From contig JANAVB010006999.1 of assembly GCA_029216955.1 (NCBI GenBank), forward strand, positions 337,853 through 401,852: a stretch of 64,000 nucleotides of DNA, read 5' to 3'. The stretch comes from Iris pallida. Its lineage: Eukaryota > Streptophyta > Magnoliopsida > Asparagales > Iridaceae. Position numbers and translations under genes: made by a program. The notes below the pieces were generated by a model. That model was not told the DNA's origin. It worked only from the letters and a program-made list of their open reading frames with translations, and ran no database searches. Below are positions 1 to 11,935 of the stretch, piece after piece; the stretch's first letter is position 1; the number at the start of each line of letters is the position of its first letter.

Positions 1-587
1 AGTTTAAGACACGTTGGTAATAGTGTACCAGTTAGCTCTACCAGCTAATCTTGAGAGTGTGCAACGTCTTCTACGTCACAGCTCAGACGTTACATTTCGG
101 ATCCGAGTCACATTTTGGATAATTCAGAACTGAAGATTGGAATCAACCTTTCAGTGCCAGAGAAACCAGTTGCAAGCCTAGTCAGAGATGAGAATCAGAA
201 TTTGAGCCATCACTTAAACTCCTATTCCTTATCCTTTCTTTTTTTCGTTCTAAATTTGACTAATGCTGCTAAGTTAGCCTAGTTTTGCAAGCTATCTTTT
301 TAAATCAAGCTTGATCATGACGATATTTTATTGGGTGCACCCACTAATATATTGTCTAATCAGGACTGGTGCATGATGGTCTGATCAACCTCGTGTACTT
401 TGGTTCGCTTTTGTATTTTTCTACATGGATGATATCATAAATGAAACTTGTCCCTAAACCGTCTCATCCACGACTGCCTTGGAAATTCTTATTGTTGGAC
501 CTGAGTTACGGGCGTAGTACCCGTACCTGTTTGAATCTCCTACCCTGTCTTTAATTTCGAGGACGAAATTTTCTAAGGAGGGAAGAT
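1..587 (+). pseudogene. Degenerate 3' end of a Ty3-gypsy (Tekay/Del-like) pol gene
   Basis: The last codons before the LTR read YPYLFESPTLSLNFEDEIF followed by a TAA at 574-576. This acidic tail, with the nucleotide signature ttcgaggacgaaatttt, is the usual end of pol in plant Tekay/Del-type chromoviruses. A TAG just upstream of YPYLF and no long open frame between 1 and 550 show that the copy is decayed. A purine-rich tract, aaggagggaagat (575-587), abuts the LTR and fits the polypurine tract. The rest of the element lies left of the window, so its age and target duplication cannot be judged. Confidence 0.7.
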
Positions 588-658
588 TGTGAAACCCGGT
601 TTTCTGTAGTTAGATTATTTAATTAGAATTTTCGTATTGTGAAATTAAACGTTTCCAA

Positions 659-694
<36 letters not shown>

Positions 695-3575
695 TATTTT
701 TGGGTGAAAAGAATTTTGGAAAAAAATATAATAAACATGGATTTTTGGATTTTGGACCCAGACCCGAGTCCGAGCCCAGACCCAGGCCCGGGCCCATTTT
801 TTCCTATCTCTTTCCAAACCTGGATATTTTGACTTGGTTCATACCTTTTTAAAAAAAAAAAAAATTTACTCGGTTTTGAGCTGGTCCCGAAGGACCAGTG
901 TTTCATCTACTAGAATTGGTTAATTCCCTTTCCGTAGCTTTCTCTCCTCCACGAACTCAACCACCCACTCCTTAAACATCCCTCTCCCCCACGTTCTGGA
1001 TCAACTCCCCATTCTCCCATCACTCACAGAGAACTCTCTCCTCACCCACAAAACTCTCAAACTCTCTTTTTCTCTCTATTCTCACATCCCTCACTCTCCC
1101 TCTCTTCTCCATTCCAGGAGAAAGCCCTAACCCGAGCTCGACCCCCTCTCCCGGCGGAGCTTCCCCGTGCGGCGTTCCCCGTCGGCCTCCCTCGCCGACG
1201 TTCGGCGACCCCTGCAGCCGCGCCTCCGTGCGACCTCCCCGCGAGCGCGCCGTCCTCCCGCGGCCATCCGCGCGGTTCTGCCGAGCCGCGTTCCTCCCGC
1301 ACGACCCCCGCTGCCGACCGCCCGACCGGCGCCGTCCAGCCGCCTGCTCCCCGAGCCCCGCGACCGACTCTTCCCGGAGGAGCTCCTCCCCGCGCGCGCG
1401 GTTCTGCCGAGCCGCGTCCGTCCGCGCCCCTTTTCCTTCCGGCGAGGCGTGCCTTAGCGCAGCCGACCGGCTTTTCCCCCTCGGCCGCACTTCTCCCCGC
1501 GGCAGACCCTTTCCCCGGCGAGTTTTTTCGCCGCCCGTGCCAGCGCCATCTCGGCAGCATTCTGTGGGGTTCACCCCACTGTCCCGTGCTTCGTGGAGCA
1601 TTTGCTGCCCGGATTCGCAAGGAAGTTTTGCTGTCCAGATCTGCGACCTGCTGTCCGAACTTCGTTTCGGTTTTTCCCCAAGTTTTTCCCGCGGCTCCCT
1701 GCCAACGAAATTTGGTAATTTCTTGGTAATCACAGTAGTTCGTCCCTCCCGTAGAGTCGGTGATGAGAATCGGTCCCCGGTTTCCCTTTGGGAAATTCGG
1801 TTAGCTGCGTAGTATTTTTCGGTTAGCTGCGTTAGCATACTTTCTGTGATTTTTATCTGCTGGTTTGTGTGGTTTGGTTGATTATGGGATTCCCGGATAT
1901 TTCGGGAAGTTCTGTGGATTGGGAATTATTTTCTGGTGGCTTGAAAATATTTTGGTGGATATATTTGTGGGATTATTTTTGGGTTGGAATAATTGCAGGT
2001 TTTCCGTGGCGCATTTTCCAGTTTTGGGTTTGTCCCGAAATAGAGGAAGTGCTGCCCAAATTTTTACAAAACTATATTTAATTGATTTCAAAATTGGTTT
2101 TCGGAAATGAATTTTAAACTGATTTTTCGGGCGACGACCGTACCGGTCTGTGGGCCCTGGCGAAATGCAAACGCACCGGTCCGACCGGGCGTTGTGGTAT
2201 TAGCTGGATTTTGATGATGGACCGAGTCTGAGACTCTTAGCATTTATTTTAAATTATTTTATTTAATATTTAAGCTATTTATTATAGTTATTTAATTACT
2301 GCTCTTTATTTAATAATTAAATCATTTTCCTCTTATTTGATGTAAAAGATAATTGTACAGGACATAAGCCCACTCTAGGATGTTTAGCTGTGCCATTGTA
2401 TTGTGTAGCATAGTTTTATTTTATTTTTCTTTTCTGGTGGATGTGAATTTGGGTGGTTTTGATTAGTCGCGTAATCGTAGATTAGAGCGCGATTTACTGA
2501 TTAATTACGAATGTAATTAAAATGGATAATATATTATTAAATAACTAGTTCACGGTTTATCACTAAAAAAAATTGTATTTTATAAATATATTACAAAACA
2601 CAAAGTTTTCCAAATTGTAATTGATTCTTGTGTTATTTCCAAATAATCCAATTAACCGGCCTAATCAACGCACGTAGTTGCGACGTAACCGTTAGCTGTA
2701 GTTTAATACAACTTAAAATCTGACTAGGACATGACTACTAGAGATTGCAACTAGCACATTTAGTCTGGTTATTCAGGAATCTAAGTCGAGTTCTCAACTG
2801 TAGGAACTCAAAGTCGTACCTGACGTTCCTCCTCGGTACCGATCTGTCTTTCCAGTCAATCTAATTCAAGGCAAGTATAGTTTGTGTTAGTTTACAGTTA
2901 TTTACTTAATCGTTTTACTGCATGTCTAAACCACGTCTCAAACACGAAACTCTCTCCGAGAGTACTGTACTATAACTACTGGGGACTGGGGAATAGCGTA
3001 ATGATTATGACCATACTGTAACAAAATCCCTTATCCATTACTGTAACAAACCCAAGCCGGTCATATGTCATTACCTATTCAAATCACTGATTTCTACTGT
3101 AACAAACCTGTTTTAAAAACTGTTTAGAACTGCATGATTCTATTTCTTATTTAACTGTTTAATTAGCATGAATTGTACTTTGCTCCCTCCTGACTGGAGA
3201 CAACATTTTAGGTAACACTGAGGATGACGAGCTATACTATAATAGCTATTATGACCCGGTTCTCTACCCTGCGACGGTACCGGAGCCGTCTTTGGAGGAC
3301 GCTGATCCTGGGACTGCTGAACCTGATGCTTAGATAGTTTCCCTTTCTGCATTTTCTTTTATTTGGAGTTTGTAGTTTTATTTCTGCATTTTCCTTCCAG
3401 TTGTATTTCTGAATTTTTATTAAACAGAGTTTCATTTCCGAATAGAACAGTTGTGACAAATGTAATTGTGTTGTTGTGAATACCTGCAATGGAACAGCTT
3501 ACTGCCGCCGTCTCACCACGGTGCAGGCTGGGCATGGTCCGGTTCGACCCATTAACTTGGGATCGGGTCGTGACA
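588..3575 (+). mobile_element. 3' LTR (2,988 bp) of a Ty3-gypsy Tekay-like retrotransposon
   Basis: The LTR begins TGTGAAACCCGG directly after the polypurine tract and ends GGGTCGTGACA, giving the usual TG..CA ends. Its composition is strongly layered. An AT-rich start includes a (TTA)n run near 661-693. A CT-rich stretch follows at about 1020-1120. A CpG-rich block at about 1130-1600 yields long but low-complexity Arg/Pro/Ala ORFs in several frames. An AT-rich tail completes it. I treat the GC-rich ORFs as by-products of composition, not genes. The partner 5' LTR is outside the window, so the right boundary rests on the GTGACA end shared with the other gypsy LTRs here. Confidence 0.7.
1020..1130 (+). 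promoter_or_regulatory. CT-rich (Y-patch-like) leader inside the gypsy LTR
   Basis: A pyrimidine-rich stretch dominated by CTCTCT/CTTCTC words precedes the CpG-rich part of the LTR. Plant core promoters often carry such Y-patches near the transcription start, so this is a plausible LTR start region. No clear TATA box was identified, so the call is inferred from composition and position. The same order is seen on the opposite strand in the LTRs at 7411-12086 and 13408-18083. Confidence 0.35.
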
Positions 3576-4000
3576 GATGATCTGAGTTCGACTGAAGAAA
3601 AACACACCGAACTATGAACGATCTTTGCGATCTCTGCTGAATATGAGAGCAATGGAATTCAGATTTCCCGTGAAGAAGAAGAAGACGAAAATCGCAATCC
3701 AGATCTGAGTTTTTTGAATTCAAATACATATAGATGACCAATTCGCGCGGAGGGGTAGTTTCGGTATTATAAAAATAGCAGTTTCTAGCGGGTGGCATCT
3801 AAAAGAGAATCTTGGAATATTTAACGTAAAAATACTTAATTCTGGGTATTTCATAAAACTTATCCAGCGGGTGGGCATTTCATAAAAGTCCACCCCGAAA
3901 TTGGGTTTCTCAGCAATTTCCAGTAATTTTATGGTACCTAGCAGATCCGGTTGGGAGTGTTTTTTTTTTTATCGTCTCGAGACAAAAATCAAAATAGTTG
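3576..4000. other. Non-coding stretch between the gypsy LTR and the first MITE
   Basis: I see no open frame with recognisable similarity and no terminal repeats. A TTT run at 3960-3970 is low complexity. The 5 bp after the LTR (gatga, 3576-3580) would be the target duplication of the gypsy element, but its partner lies outside the window. Confidence 0.5.
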
Positions 4001-4225
4001 AAAATATTAAGGGATATTTAGTAATAGGGTCTTATATAATAATTGATATTAGTGTTTGGTTCTCCAAAATATCGGATGTTAATATTTGGGCTTTAAAATC
4101 ACTATTCACTTGACTACATGAACAGTGACTTTAAGGCCCAAATATTAATATTCGATATTTTGGAGACCCAAACCCTAATATCAATTATTATATAAGACCC
4201 TATTACTAAATAACCAAAATATTAA
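4001..4225. mobile_element. Mutator-like foldback MITE with 10-bp target duplication
   Basis: The two halves are near-perfect inverted repeats of about 95-100 bp. The left arm, from 4011, contains gatatttagtaatagggtc. The right arm reads ttatttagtaatagggtc in reverse complement. The spacer near 4113-4123 is only about a dozen bases. The direct repeat AAAATATTAA flanks the hairpin at 4001-4010 and 4216-4225. Long TIRs beginning GG and a 9-10-bp duplication point to a Mutator-derived MITE, although the AT-rich duplication is weak evidence by itself. There is no coding capacity. Confidence 0.75.
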
Positions 4226-4364
4226 TGCAGGACCGGTTGGGAGTTTTATCATTTTATCGTCCATAGCATAAGACAATTATGTTGTATTATATATTGAAAA
4301 TATTTGTGCCTCTGGCACCCCTTTACAAATTAATTTTTAAGATTACCTAGCATTTATATTAGGG

Positions 4365-4597
4365 TATTGTTATTGACACTCCTAAAATGTGCACTGCTCT
4401 TTAATTTTCTATCATTCTAATTCTAAATATACACATGCATTAAATATGACATTAATTTGTGCATACATGGAGGGAGGAGTGCATGATGACATTTTAGGAG
4501 TGCCAATAGTGTTAATACAGGGACAAATTTGAAATTTGAATGTTAGAAAATTAAAGAGGAGTGCAAGATGACAATTTAGGAGTGTCAATAACGATAT
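4365..4597. mobile_element. Second MITE-like inverted-repeat element
   Basis: The left end reads attgttattgacactcct and the right end reads atatcgttattgacactcct in reverse complement. Matching words (ctctttaattttct) continue inward for about 50 bp. An internal block near 4480-4520 (gacattttaggagtgccaat) repeats the terminal motif in the antisense direction. No certain target duplication was found, so the superfamily and exact ends are uncertain. Confidence 0.55.
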
Positions 4598-4720
4598 CCT
4601 TATATTGTTTAATAATATCTTTAAAATTATTAACCTACTGTAACATTTTTTTAGATCACACACGCACATGTCAAGAAAGACGACTCCATTTTAATTGCAA
4701 CAATTCATGTCCTGTCGAGA

Positions 4721-4722
<2 letters not shown>

Positions 4723-4767
<45 letters not shown>
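4723..4767. repeat. (TA)n microsatellite
   Basis: Uninterrupted alternating TA of about 45 bp. Confidence 0.95.
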
Positions 4768-4768
<1 letters not shown>

Positions 4769-5690
4769 CAAAGATGCGTCAAAATCAACAATATCAAAAG
4801 AATCTGAACCGAAAACAAAACAAAAAAAAGGATAAAGGTTGCATTCTATCCTAACCCTCACCAAACACTCAAAATTTCAAATTCTTACATTTCTCTCTAT
4901 TTCACTATAAAAAAACATAAAAATAGATGCAAAGAAACTAATTCAATCTATTTAAGATTTAAATAAAAAAGTATTTTAGATAAACTTGAGTGAGTGTGTG
5001 ACCAGCAATAATCATCCATCTTCTTCCATATTTTTTCCTTTGACATAAAAATAGTTCAAAAATATGGCTACCAAACAAAAAATAATAATTTTTCTTTTAT
5101 AATTTCTTAAATCCGTGAACTAAATATGACTGAACAACCTTATGATCCATGGTATCATTGAATGACTTTTTTCTATACTTAAATAAGAAAAAGTATCTTT
5201 GCGGTAGCCATTAAGATTCTTTGGTTATTTAATAAACTCTTTAACTATAAAAAAAAACTTTAAGAAAACCACATATATCTACCCTTTTGTCTTTTTTATT
5301 ATACATGATAATATGTTTTTATTATCCATAATACATTTTTTATCAATTTTTATGCCTATCGTTCTATTGCTTTTGAGAAACAATAGCAATTTTATAAATA
5401 AGAAAACAAATGAAATGCACAGAAGTCGTGAATTATTTTTCAATATTTCCGGAATTTTTAAGATTAAATATATATGTTCTTAATCTGACTTGTTTTTTTT
5501 ACTGTTCTTGCCACAAAATCTTTTTAAAAAAATATGTTCAAACAATAAGATTTCAGGAACTTTTAAGGTGTAGAAAATATGTTCTTGATGACTTTTTCCC
5601 CCCACTTTTTTCTTGTCAAGAAATCTTTAAACAAATGTTTAAAGGGTTACAACGACAAAAGGGCTAAAAGCCAGGCTCAAGCATTTCCGA
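4768..5690. other. AT-rich non-coding stretch
   Basis: Only short chance ORFs are present. No RNA gene, terminal repeat or recognisable domain was found. Confidence 0.5.
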
Positions 5691-5691
5691 A

Positions 5692-5828
5692 TATTCTCTA
5701 TAATAGCAGCAGTTATATTGCCTTTATGGACCGTTCAGATTAGACGAAAATCTCACAAAAAATTCGATAGTTTAAAGATCTATTCTGAATGGTCCGTAAA
5801 GACAATCCAACGACTATTATTCTAGAGA
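5692..5828. repeat. Imperfect 137-bp hairpin (decayed MITE)
   Basis: Arms of about 48 bp pair across a short loop. The left side reads tttatggaccgttcagattaga and the right side reads tttacggaccattcagaataga in reverse complement. The outer parts (ctctataata / ctctagaataata) also match. There is no clear target duplication. The size and symmetry suggest an old miniature transposon. Confidence 0.5.
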
Positions 5829-6063
5829 ACATAAAAAGCTCAACATGTATTTCCACGACAAGCATGCCTAATGACATTTCAGGCCAAGTAAAAGGACAGC
5901 TATTTTTTTTTTTTGGAATAATGGTGAATTTATTCCTCGCATGTAGCGGAAAAGGTATTACAATACATAGATATCACAACTTTTCATGCCCAAAGTAAAA
6001 TATTATGGGGCCATTACTGATACATCGAATTATATGTTATGTAGAATTCCAATAGGGGGGTAG

Positions 6064-7410
6064 TCAAGCCTCGAAAATTCGTCTGTTTTGCTCCTTCCAG
6101 ATGTGCCAAACGGACGCGACGAGACGAACTCTGGCTCTTCTGGCCCAACCCGGATCCCGGCCTCTGTGATCTCGAATCCAGCTGAGAATGCTCCGGATGT
6201 CTCTATCCACCCCAACTCCTTCTTTCAGCTGCGCACACTGCTCAGTCCAAATATGCCAGGTCATCGGACAACCAAAGAAGAGATGCCCCATAGATTCGTC
6301 CTCCCCATTACATAGCACACATTTGGCATCTGGGATCTGCATCCCAAACCTGAGGAGTCTGTCTCTCGTCATCAGTCTATCCCGTAGCAGTCGGTATGCA
6401 CATAGTTACATTTTTCGGACAATCCCCTTTCCCCAAATGAAGTCCACCTCCTCAGCCCGGTCATGGTGGGTCCGAACCAAGTCATAGCAGCTACGAAAGC
6501 AGAATAGGCCTGACCCGCCCCTCGTACCTGGGCCGGCCCAGCTCCAGGAATCCTCATGCTGGCTAGCGTCAATAGTAATGAGGCGAATCTCCTCGGCAAG
6601 CTGAGCAGTATACGGATATCCTTCTGGCCTCCAAACTCCATCTCTGATGATCCGACTGCATGTGAGCCCCCTGTCCGCCTCTCTGTCCAGCTGACCTCCC
6701 AATATCTCAAGCAAGGGTCTGGAGCCCAACCAGGGGTCAAGCCAGAGGTCGGTAGTCATCCCATCTTTCATGTTCCTGCAGATAGCGGTCTGAAGCACCG
6801 GTCGACACCTCAGAATGGCCTTAAACGTGACCGAAAAATTGTTGTCTATCCTGCAGGCCCAGAAGTTAGTCCTCCTTAAGTATATGTTCGCCATCTATTC
6901 CGCCCAAAATGACCCCCCTTGATGAATCTCCAGGCCATCTTCACACAAGTTGCCTTCCTGACCGCGTGAAGAGGCTTCAACCCCACTCCTCCTTCCTTCC
7001 GAGGACGGCATAACTGGTCCCAGGAGATCGCATGCATCACTCCCCTCCAAATGAAGTCAGCACAGATGGCCTCTACGAATAGTAGTCGTAGGGATCTGGA
7101 TAGACTGAGCCAAAACATCGTGATGCCAGCAATAACCGAACGCACCAACTCAATTCGTCCGCCAAATGATAGACCCGCAGCTTGCCAGTCTTCCACTCTC
7201 CTCAGAGCAAAGTCCACCAAGCTGTGACAATCCTGCTTTCTGGCGTAGTTGACCGTCAGCGGGACCCCCAAGTATTTCACTGGGAGCTCGCATTTGTCCA
7301 CTCCCAAGACGAAAGCTCTCCTCCTGCTGTGTACACCAGGAACTGAAGTAGACTCTGCTTTTCTCCCTGTTTAACTGGAGCCCAGATAGACGCCCGAACT
7401 CCTCCATAAT
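6064..7410 (-). pseudogene. LINE pol, C-terminal half (RT thumb, linker, zf-RVT)
   Basis: This is the part of the LINE polymerase downstream of the LTR-element insertion. Segments in different frames resemble the post-RT region (NREKSRVYFSS, and KYLGVPLTV near 7260). Next comes a Trp-rich linker containing DLWLDPWLGS. Last comes a zf-RVT-like segment with CVLCNGEDESMGHLFFGCP (about 6250-6320), whose Cys/His spacing is typical of plant L1 termini. At least three frame changes separate the pieces, so it is a pseudogene. It joins in sequence sense to the RT segment that resumes at 18084. Confidence 0.85.
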
Positions 7411-10400
7411 TGTCATGCCCCAGTTCCGAAATATGGGGACGTACACGGCCAGCTACACCGTATAAGGTACGAATACGCTATACGGTGATGACGGCTGTCC
7501 AGTCTGGTTGGGTATCCTAGCATGCAATCAATCTATGACCTAAATCCGATCTCATATCCACAGGTAAATCACAATGAGACAATATCCAGAGAGATAATCA
7601 TATGAAAAACAGGAAATACTCATATGAAAATCTGGAACCTACAGTACAGGATAATAATGTAGACAAGTATACCTTCCCACAGTTCCTAGCATGTCTGGAA
7701 CTGAAGCACACCCTCCAAGTCAAGTCTGGAAGATCCACCGGGTCGGTCTCAGACAATCTGGGAACAATCCAGGGTTGGTCAGGCCAACCGCAGCAAGTAC
7801 CAGAAAGGAAGGCTCAAGGACGGGCGAAGAAAACTAGCAGGATAAAATATGACAAGAATAACATCTAAAAACAGTAAATAAGGGTAAGGGATCGTGCGGT
7901 ACCAAAGCACGATAACAATCCACAAGTATAGTGAAGCTAACACAATCACAGTCTCCCTAGCATCCACTAACACCTGCATTGCCAGCTGGAAATCAATATC
8001 AGCGGGCTAGCAGGCAACAAGCCAAACAACACAGAAGGACAAGCGGCCACACAATGCCTACGGCTTGCTATTATTAGCTAACTAGGGTTATTACAGGCCT
8101 AATTACTAACAAGATGCAATGAGACTTCAAAGTCCAGCTCCTGCTTGCTACTACCCTAATGGCCCCAGCAAAAGAAAAAGATAGATATAGCAGGCACACT
8201 GCAGTAAGATACATGTGCCCTAAAGAAGTGCCACACTCGACGGAGGGCTGGAAATGCGCTCATCTCGACGGATAGCAACAAATCCCTAGTATATATATAT
8301 ATATATACATAGGGCCGGGGTCAGACAAGCAACAGGTCACTGGGAAGTCCCCATGAACTACATGATTAATCTAGTTATTAGCCTAGTCAGTTTTATTATG
8401 GATCCCTGACCATGGTACTCAGGGATCCATGTCCTAGACATGATGCAAGACAAGACTGGACTGGTGGCTTATACAAGCACAATCAAAAGAAATCAACCAC
8501 GGTGTCAAGACGGGATCATGCTGAGCAAGTCAGGACTAGCTGTCGCAACAGCAATCAAGAGTAAACATGTCATGTCGAGAGTACTAGTCAGGAGTGCGCC
8601 ACCACGGGCCACTATCAAGAAACAAGAGTATACATGCCAGGTTTACTGTCAAGTCCAGAATGCTAGTCAGGAGTGCACCTCTACGGGCCACTAATCAAGA
8701 ATCAAGACAGGTCCAGGTCATCGTGTAATACCAGGAACAAGGTCAAACCTATCAGTCACAAGAAGTCACATGTCCAAACCGTGACATGGATATCAAGTCG
8801 GTTACAAGATCAAAATCTCCACTATAATAGTCTCTCAAGTACACATGGGAACCTACAGCTCAAATCATCAAGTCGGTCCATCCACCAGATCAATCTAGCA
8901 AGGGTCTCCCATCCATGATGGAGTGAATATCACGTCAATAAAGACAACCACCAATACCAAGCTCATTCCCCTAACAATGCTAGGCCCTCTGACTCACAAG
9001 AATCCTCCAAGTCAATGATCACAAGCCACTAGAAAACACGCCCCTCAACTACCAAGACACAGCAATCAAACCAGGTTTCCCCAACTACCGGAATACACAA
9101 AGGTACCAGGTTTTGGGCGTTTGGGAAGTCGAGTAAAAATCATATAATAATACCCTCGATATTCTCCTCGTTCCACGAAATATTCGAAATCACCAAAATC
9201 CAAGAATCTACATAGATCCACCAAGTCAATATCCCGAGATCGTACTCTCCATAATACTCAATCCTCAGTCATATCCACAAGTCACAACGCCCAATACATA
9301 GGACAACTGTCAGCTCTATCTGACTAGACTAGGACACCCCCTAGGATGAAGGGTCAGGGGACAAGAGTCCGGTAATAAATATCGCCGAAAGTGGCAAGGA
9401 TTACACGGACCGCTCTGGAGCAAATCCACAACCCTTAAACCAAACAAGGACCAGGGTTGCAGACCGTCTCCCGAGTGGAACCGCTCTCCTTACGCTATCC
9501 GACGGACAAGGCAGATCAGGAGCTAGGCGACTGATCTAGTCTGGAGTCTACCTAGCAAGCAATGGGATCAGGTATACTATACCAAGGTGAACAGGCACGA
9601 GCCCAGTCCAGCAAACCAAAGGAATGGTTCTGTCCAATCCTTCGAACCAAATTCCCGATCGGGAATTTTGGAAGAATCCGGCAGAGTCTCCTCTGTATTC
9701 TGGACAGGAGCTCCCAGCGAGTTGGGACTAAAATCCACTCGGCGCAACCCGCCGCGGAATCGCAGAATCGCAGACTGAGAACACTAGGTCTCAGCTACCA
9801 GCAGCACTACAATGCGTACTGGGAACAAATCGATAGCCGAGAACACTAAGCCCCGGCCTCCAGCAGCGCTACGAGGCGTACTGGGAAATCAATCGAACCC
9901 GAGACCACTAATGTCTCGGCCTCCAGCAGCACTACAATGCGTACTGGGAGCCAAGCCAACATGCATAATAATAAAACAACCGCCTCGCAGGGCGCACCAC
10001 AACACATGCCCATAAATCCCTAACCCAAGCACAATCACCGCCACAAGTAAAGTTAGCCAAGCAGTTATCCGACCGCGAGTCGGACACGGGGCATACAGGG
10101 ACAATCCATACATGTGAGTCGTGCTCGTGTCCTCGAAGGTGTGGATGACCCATCCGAGTTGCCCGATACGGTCTATCCCAGTATCGGACCAAGCTAGTCT
10201 AGGTTATCATAGCAGTTCTACTGCTAAGCTACATTACTCATGATTATACAATTTTATAATAAATTAAATACAATAAAATCCAGGAGAGATGGCAAGAGCC
10301 GTCGATGAGCAAGGGATACTTGCCTAGAGGGCTCAGCTAGGTAAGCAAATCTTCGGCAGTCGCAATCCAAGCTTGCACGCCAATCGAGTTTCTCAGAACA

Positions 10401-10454
10401 CACAATAAACAATCATTAGAATTAAATAATAAAATAATAACAAAATCACGAAGA

Positions 10455-11270
10455 ATGGCACGAGGCTATACCGTATGGGTCCCGCAAGCAGCGCAGGGAT
10501 CTGGCACGGAAACCGAGGCACGTGGACCGATACGGGCAAGCAAATCGAGACGCACACGTATATCGAGACGCGCACGAGAATCAAGATGACACGAATATCA
10601 AGACGAACGAGAAACATAAACGTGCACGTAAATCGAGACGTACACGTAAATCGAGACGACCCAAGGTCCAAGGAGCACGTAAATCGATGCGGCACACAAA
10701 TCGATGTGTGCACGCAAATCGAAAAGGTACAGAGTCCAATGCGACACACAACCGAGGCGGCACGCAAATCGGTGCGTGCACGCAAACCGAGGCAACACAA
10801 GATATAATGTGACACACAAAGCGATACGGCACGCAAATCGATGCGTGCATGTAAATCGAGGCGGCACGGGTCACGAGGAAGGCACAAAGGCCGAGGCATG
10901 AGGATCGAGACAACACACCAACCGAGGTAGCACGTTGCCCGAGGCAGCGCGGGGCTCGAGGCGTCCCGCTGCCCAAGGCAGCGCGTAGATCGAGGTGCAC
11001 GAAAAACGGGACGACACACAAATCGAGGCACACATCCCGAGAAGCACGGGGAACGAGGGATCACGCGAATCGAGATAGCACGTAACCCAAGCAGCGCGAG
11101 GCCCATAGCGTTCCGCTGCTCGAGGCGTGCACGGAGCTCGAAGCACGCATTCCAAGGAGAGGCACGGAGCACGAGGGCTCACTGCCCGAGAAGCACGCAG
11201 GCCGAGAGGGCTCGCTGCTCGAGCGGCGCGGGGCCCAAGGGCGTCCCGCCGCTCGAGGCAACGCTGTCCC
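10455..11270. repeat. CpG-rich degenerate tandem array, unit about 18-20 bp, in the left LTR
   Basis: Variants of cacgcaaatcgatgcgtg and acgtaaatcgagacgtac recur head to tail dozens of times. Nearly every unit carries one or more CG dinucleotides and the core aaatcga. The right part (after about 10,900) is more diverged. Frames that cross it give repetitive Cys/Arg/Leu-rich peptides on the minus strand, which I do not consider genes. Confidence 0.8.
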
Positions 11271-11694
11271 CGTGCGCGGCGGCTGCTCGCCGGAGAGAAG
11301 AGAAGAGGAAGGGAGCGGAGGAGCTGGAAAGAGAGGGGAGCGGTTACCAGGGAGGTGATGGCGGCGGCGCCCAAGTCACGGCGGCGCTGGAGGCGACCCG
11401 CGGGGGCGCGACGCCCTGGGCGGCCGGAGGAGATGGAAACGACGGCGATGGTGGTGGCTGCAGTGAGTGGCAGCGGACGCGGCTCCGGAAAGAGGGAGCC
11501 GGGGAGGAGGCGGCCATGGCGAAGGGGCGGCTGCGGTGGCCGGAGATGGAGGCGATGGTGGCGAGGGAGGCGACGGCGACGATGGTGATGGTCGTGAAAG
11601 TGGTGGCGGTGGCTGATGGTGGTGGAGGAGATGGCGGAGGAGGCCGGCCGAGAGGGAGACGGCGACGATGATGGTGGGGGTGGTCGCCGGAGGC

Positions 11695-11935
11695 CATGGG
11701 AGAGGAGAGGGGAGCTTGGGAGAGAGGGCCAGAGAGATGGAGAGAGTGTGGGGAGAGGGTGAGGAAGAGAGAGAGTTGAGCGGGAGAAAGAGAGAGGAAT
11801 TGGGGGTGGGGGGTGTTCTCCTGTAAGGAGAAAGTGAGGGGGGTAGGTGAGAGTGGGAAAGGTGAGGGAGGAGAGAGGGATGATGTGAGGGAGTGAAATG
11901 ACAAGAGAGAGGGGGAGTAGATATTTTGGAGGGTA
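11695..11935 (-). promoter_or_regulatory. CT-rich leader of the left LARD LTR
   Basis: On the minus strand this is an almost pure pyrimidine run (ctctctccctc words) about 150-390 bp inside the LTR start. It leads into an ATG (near 11,696) followed by a GC-rich His/Pro-rich frame. The layout resembles a plant Y-patch promoter with its 5' leader. Transcription is inferred, not shown. Confidence 0.35.

Noticed and set aside
1057..1838. Long Arg/Gly/Ala and Arg/Pro-rich ORFs on both strands in the GC-rich part of the first LTR
   Set aside because: They overlap in several frames, have no recognised domain and follow from high GC content inside an LTR.
8440..8918. Duplicated small ORFs (also at 14437-14915) as genes
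   Set aside because: They lie in the LTR tail, lack recognised similarity, and their duplication is explained by the two LTRs.
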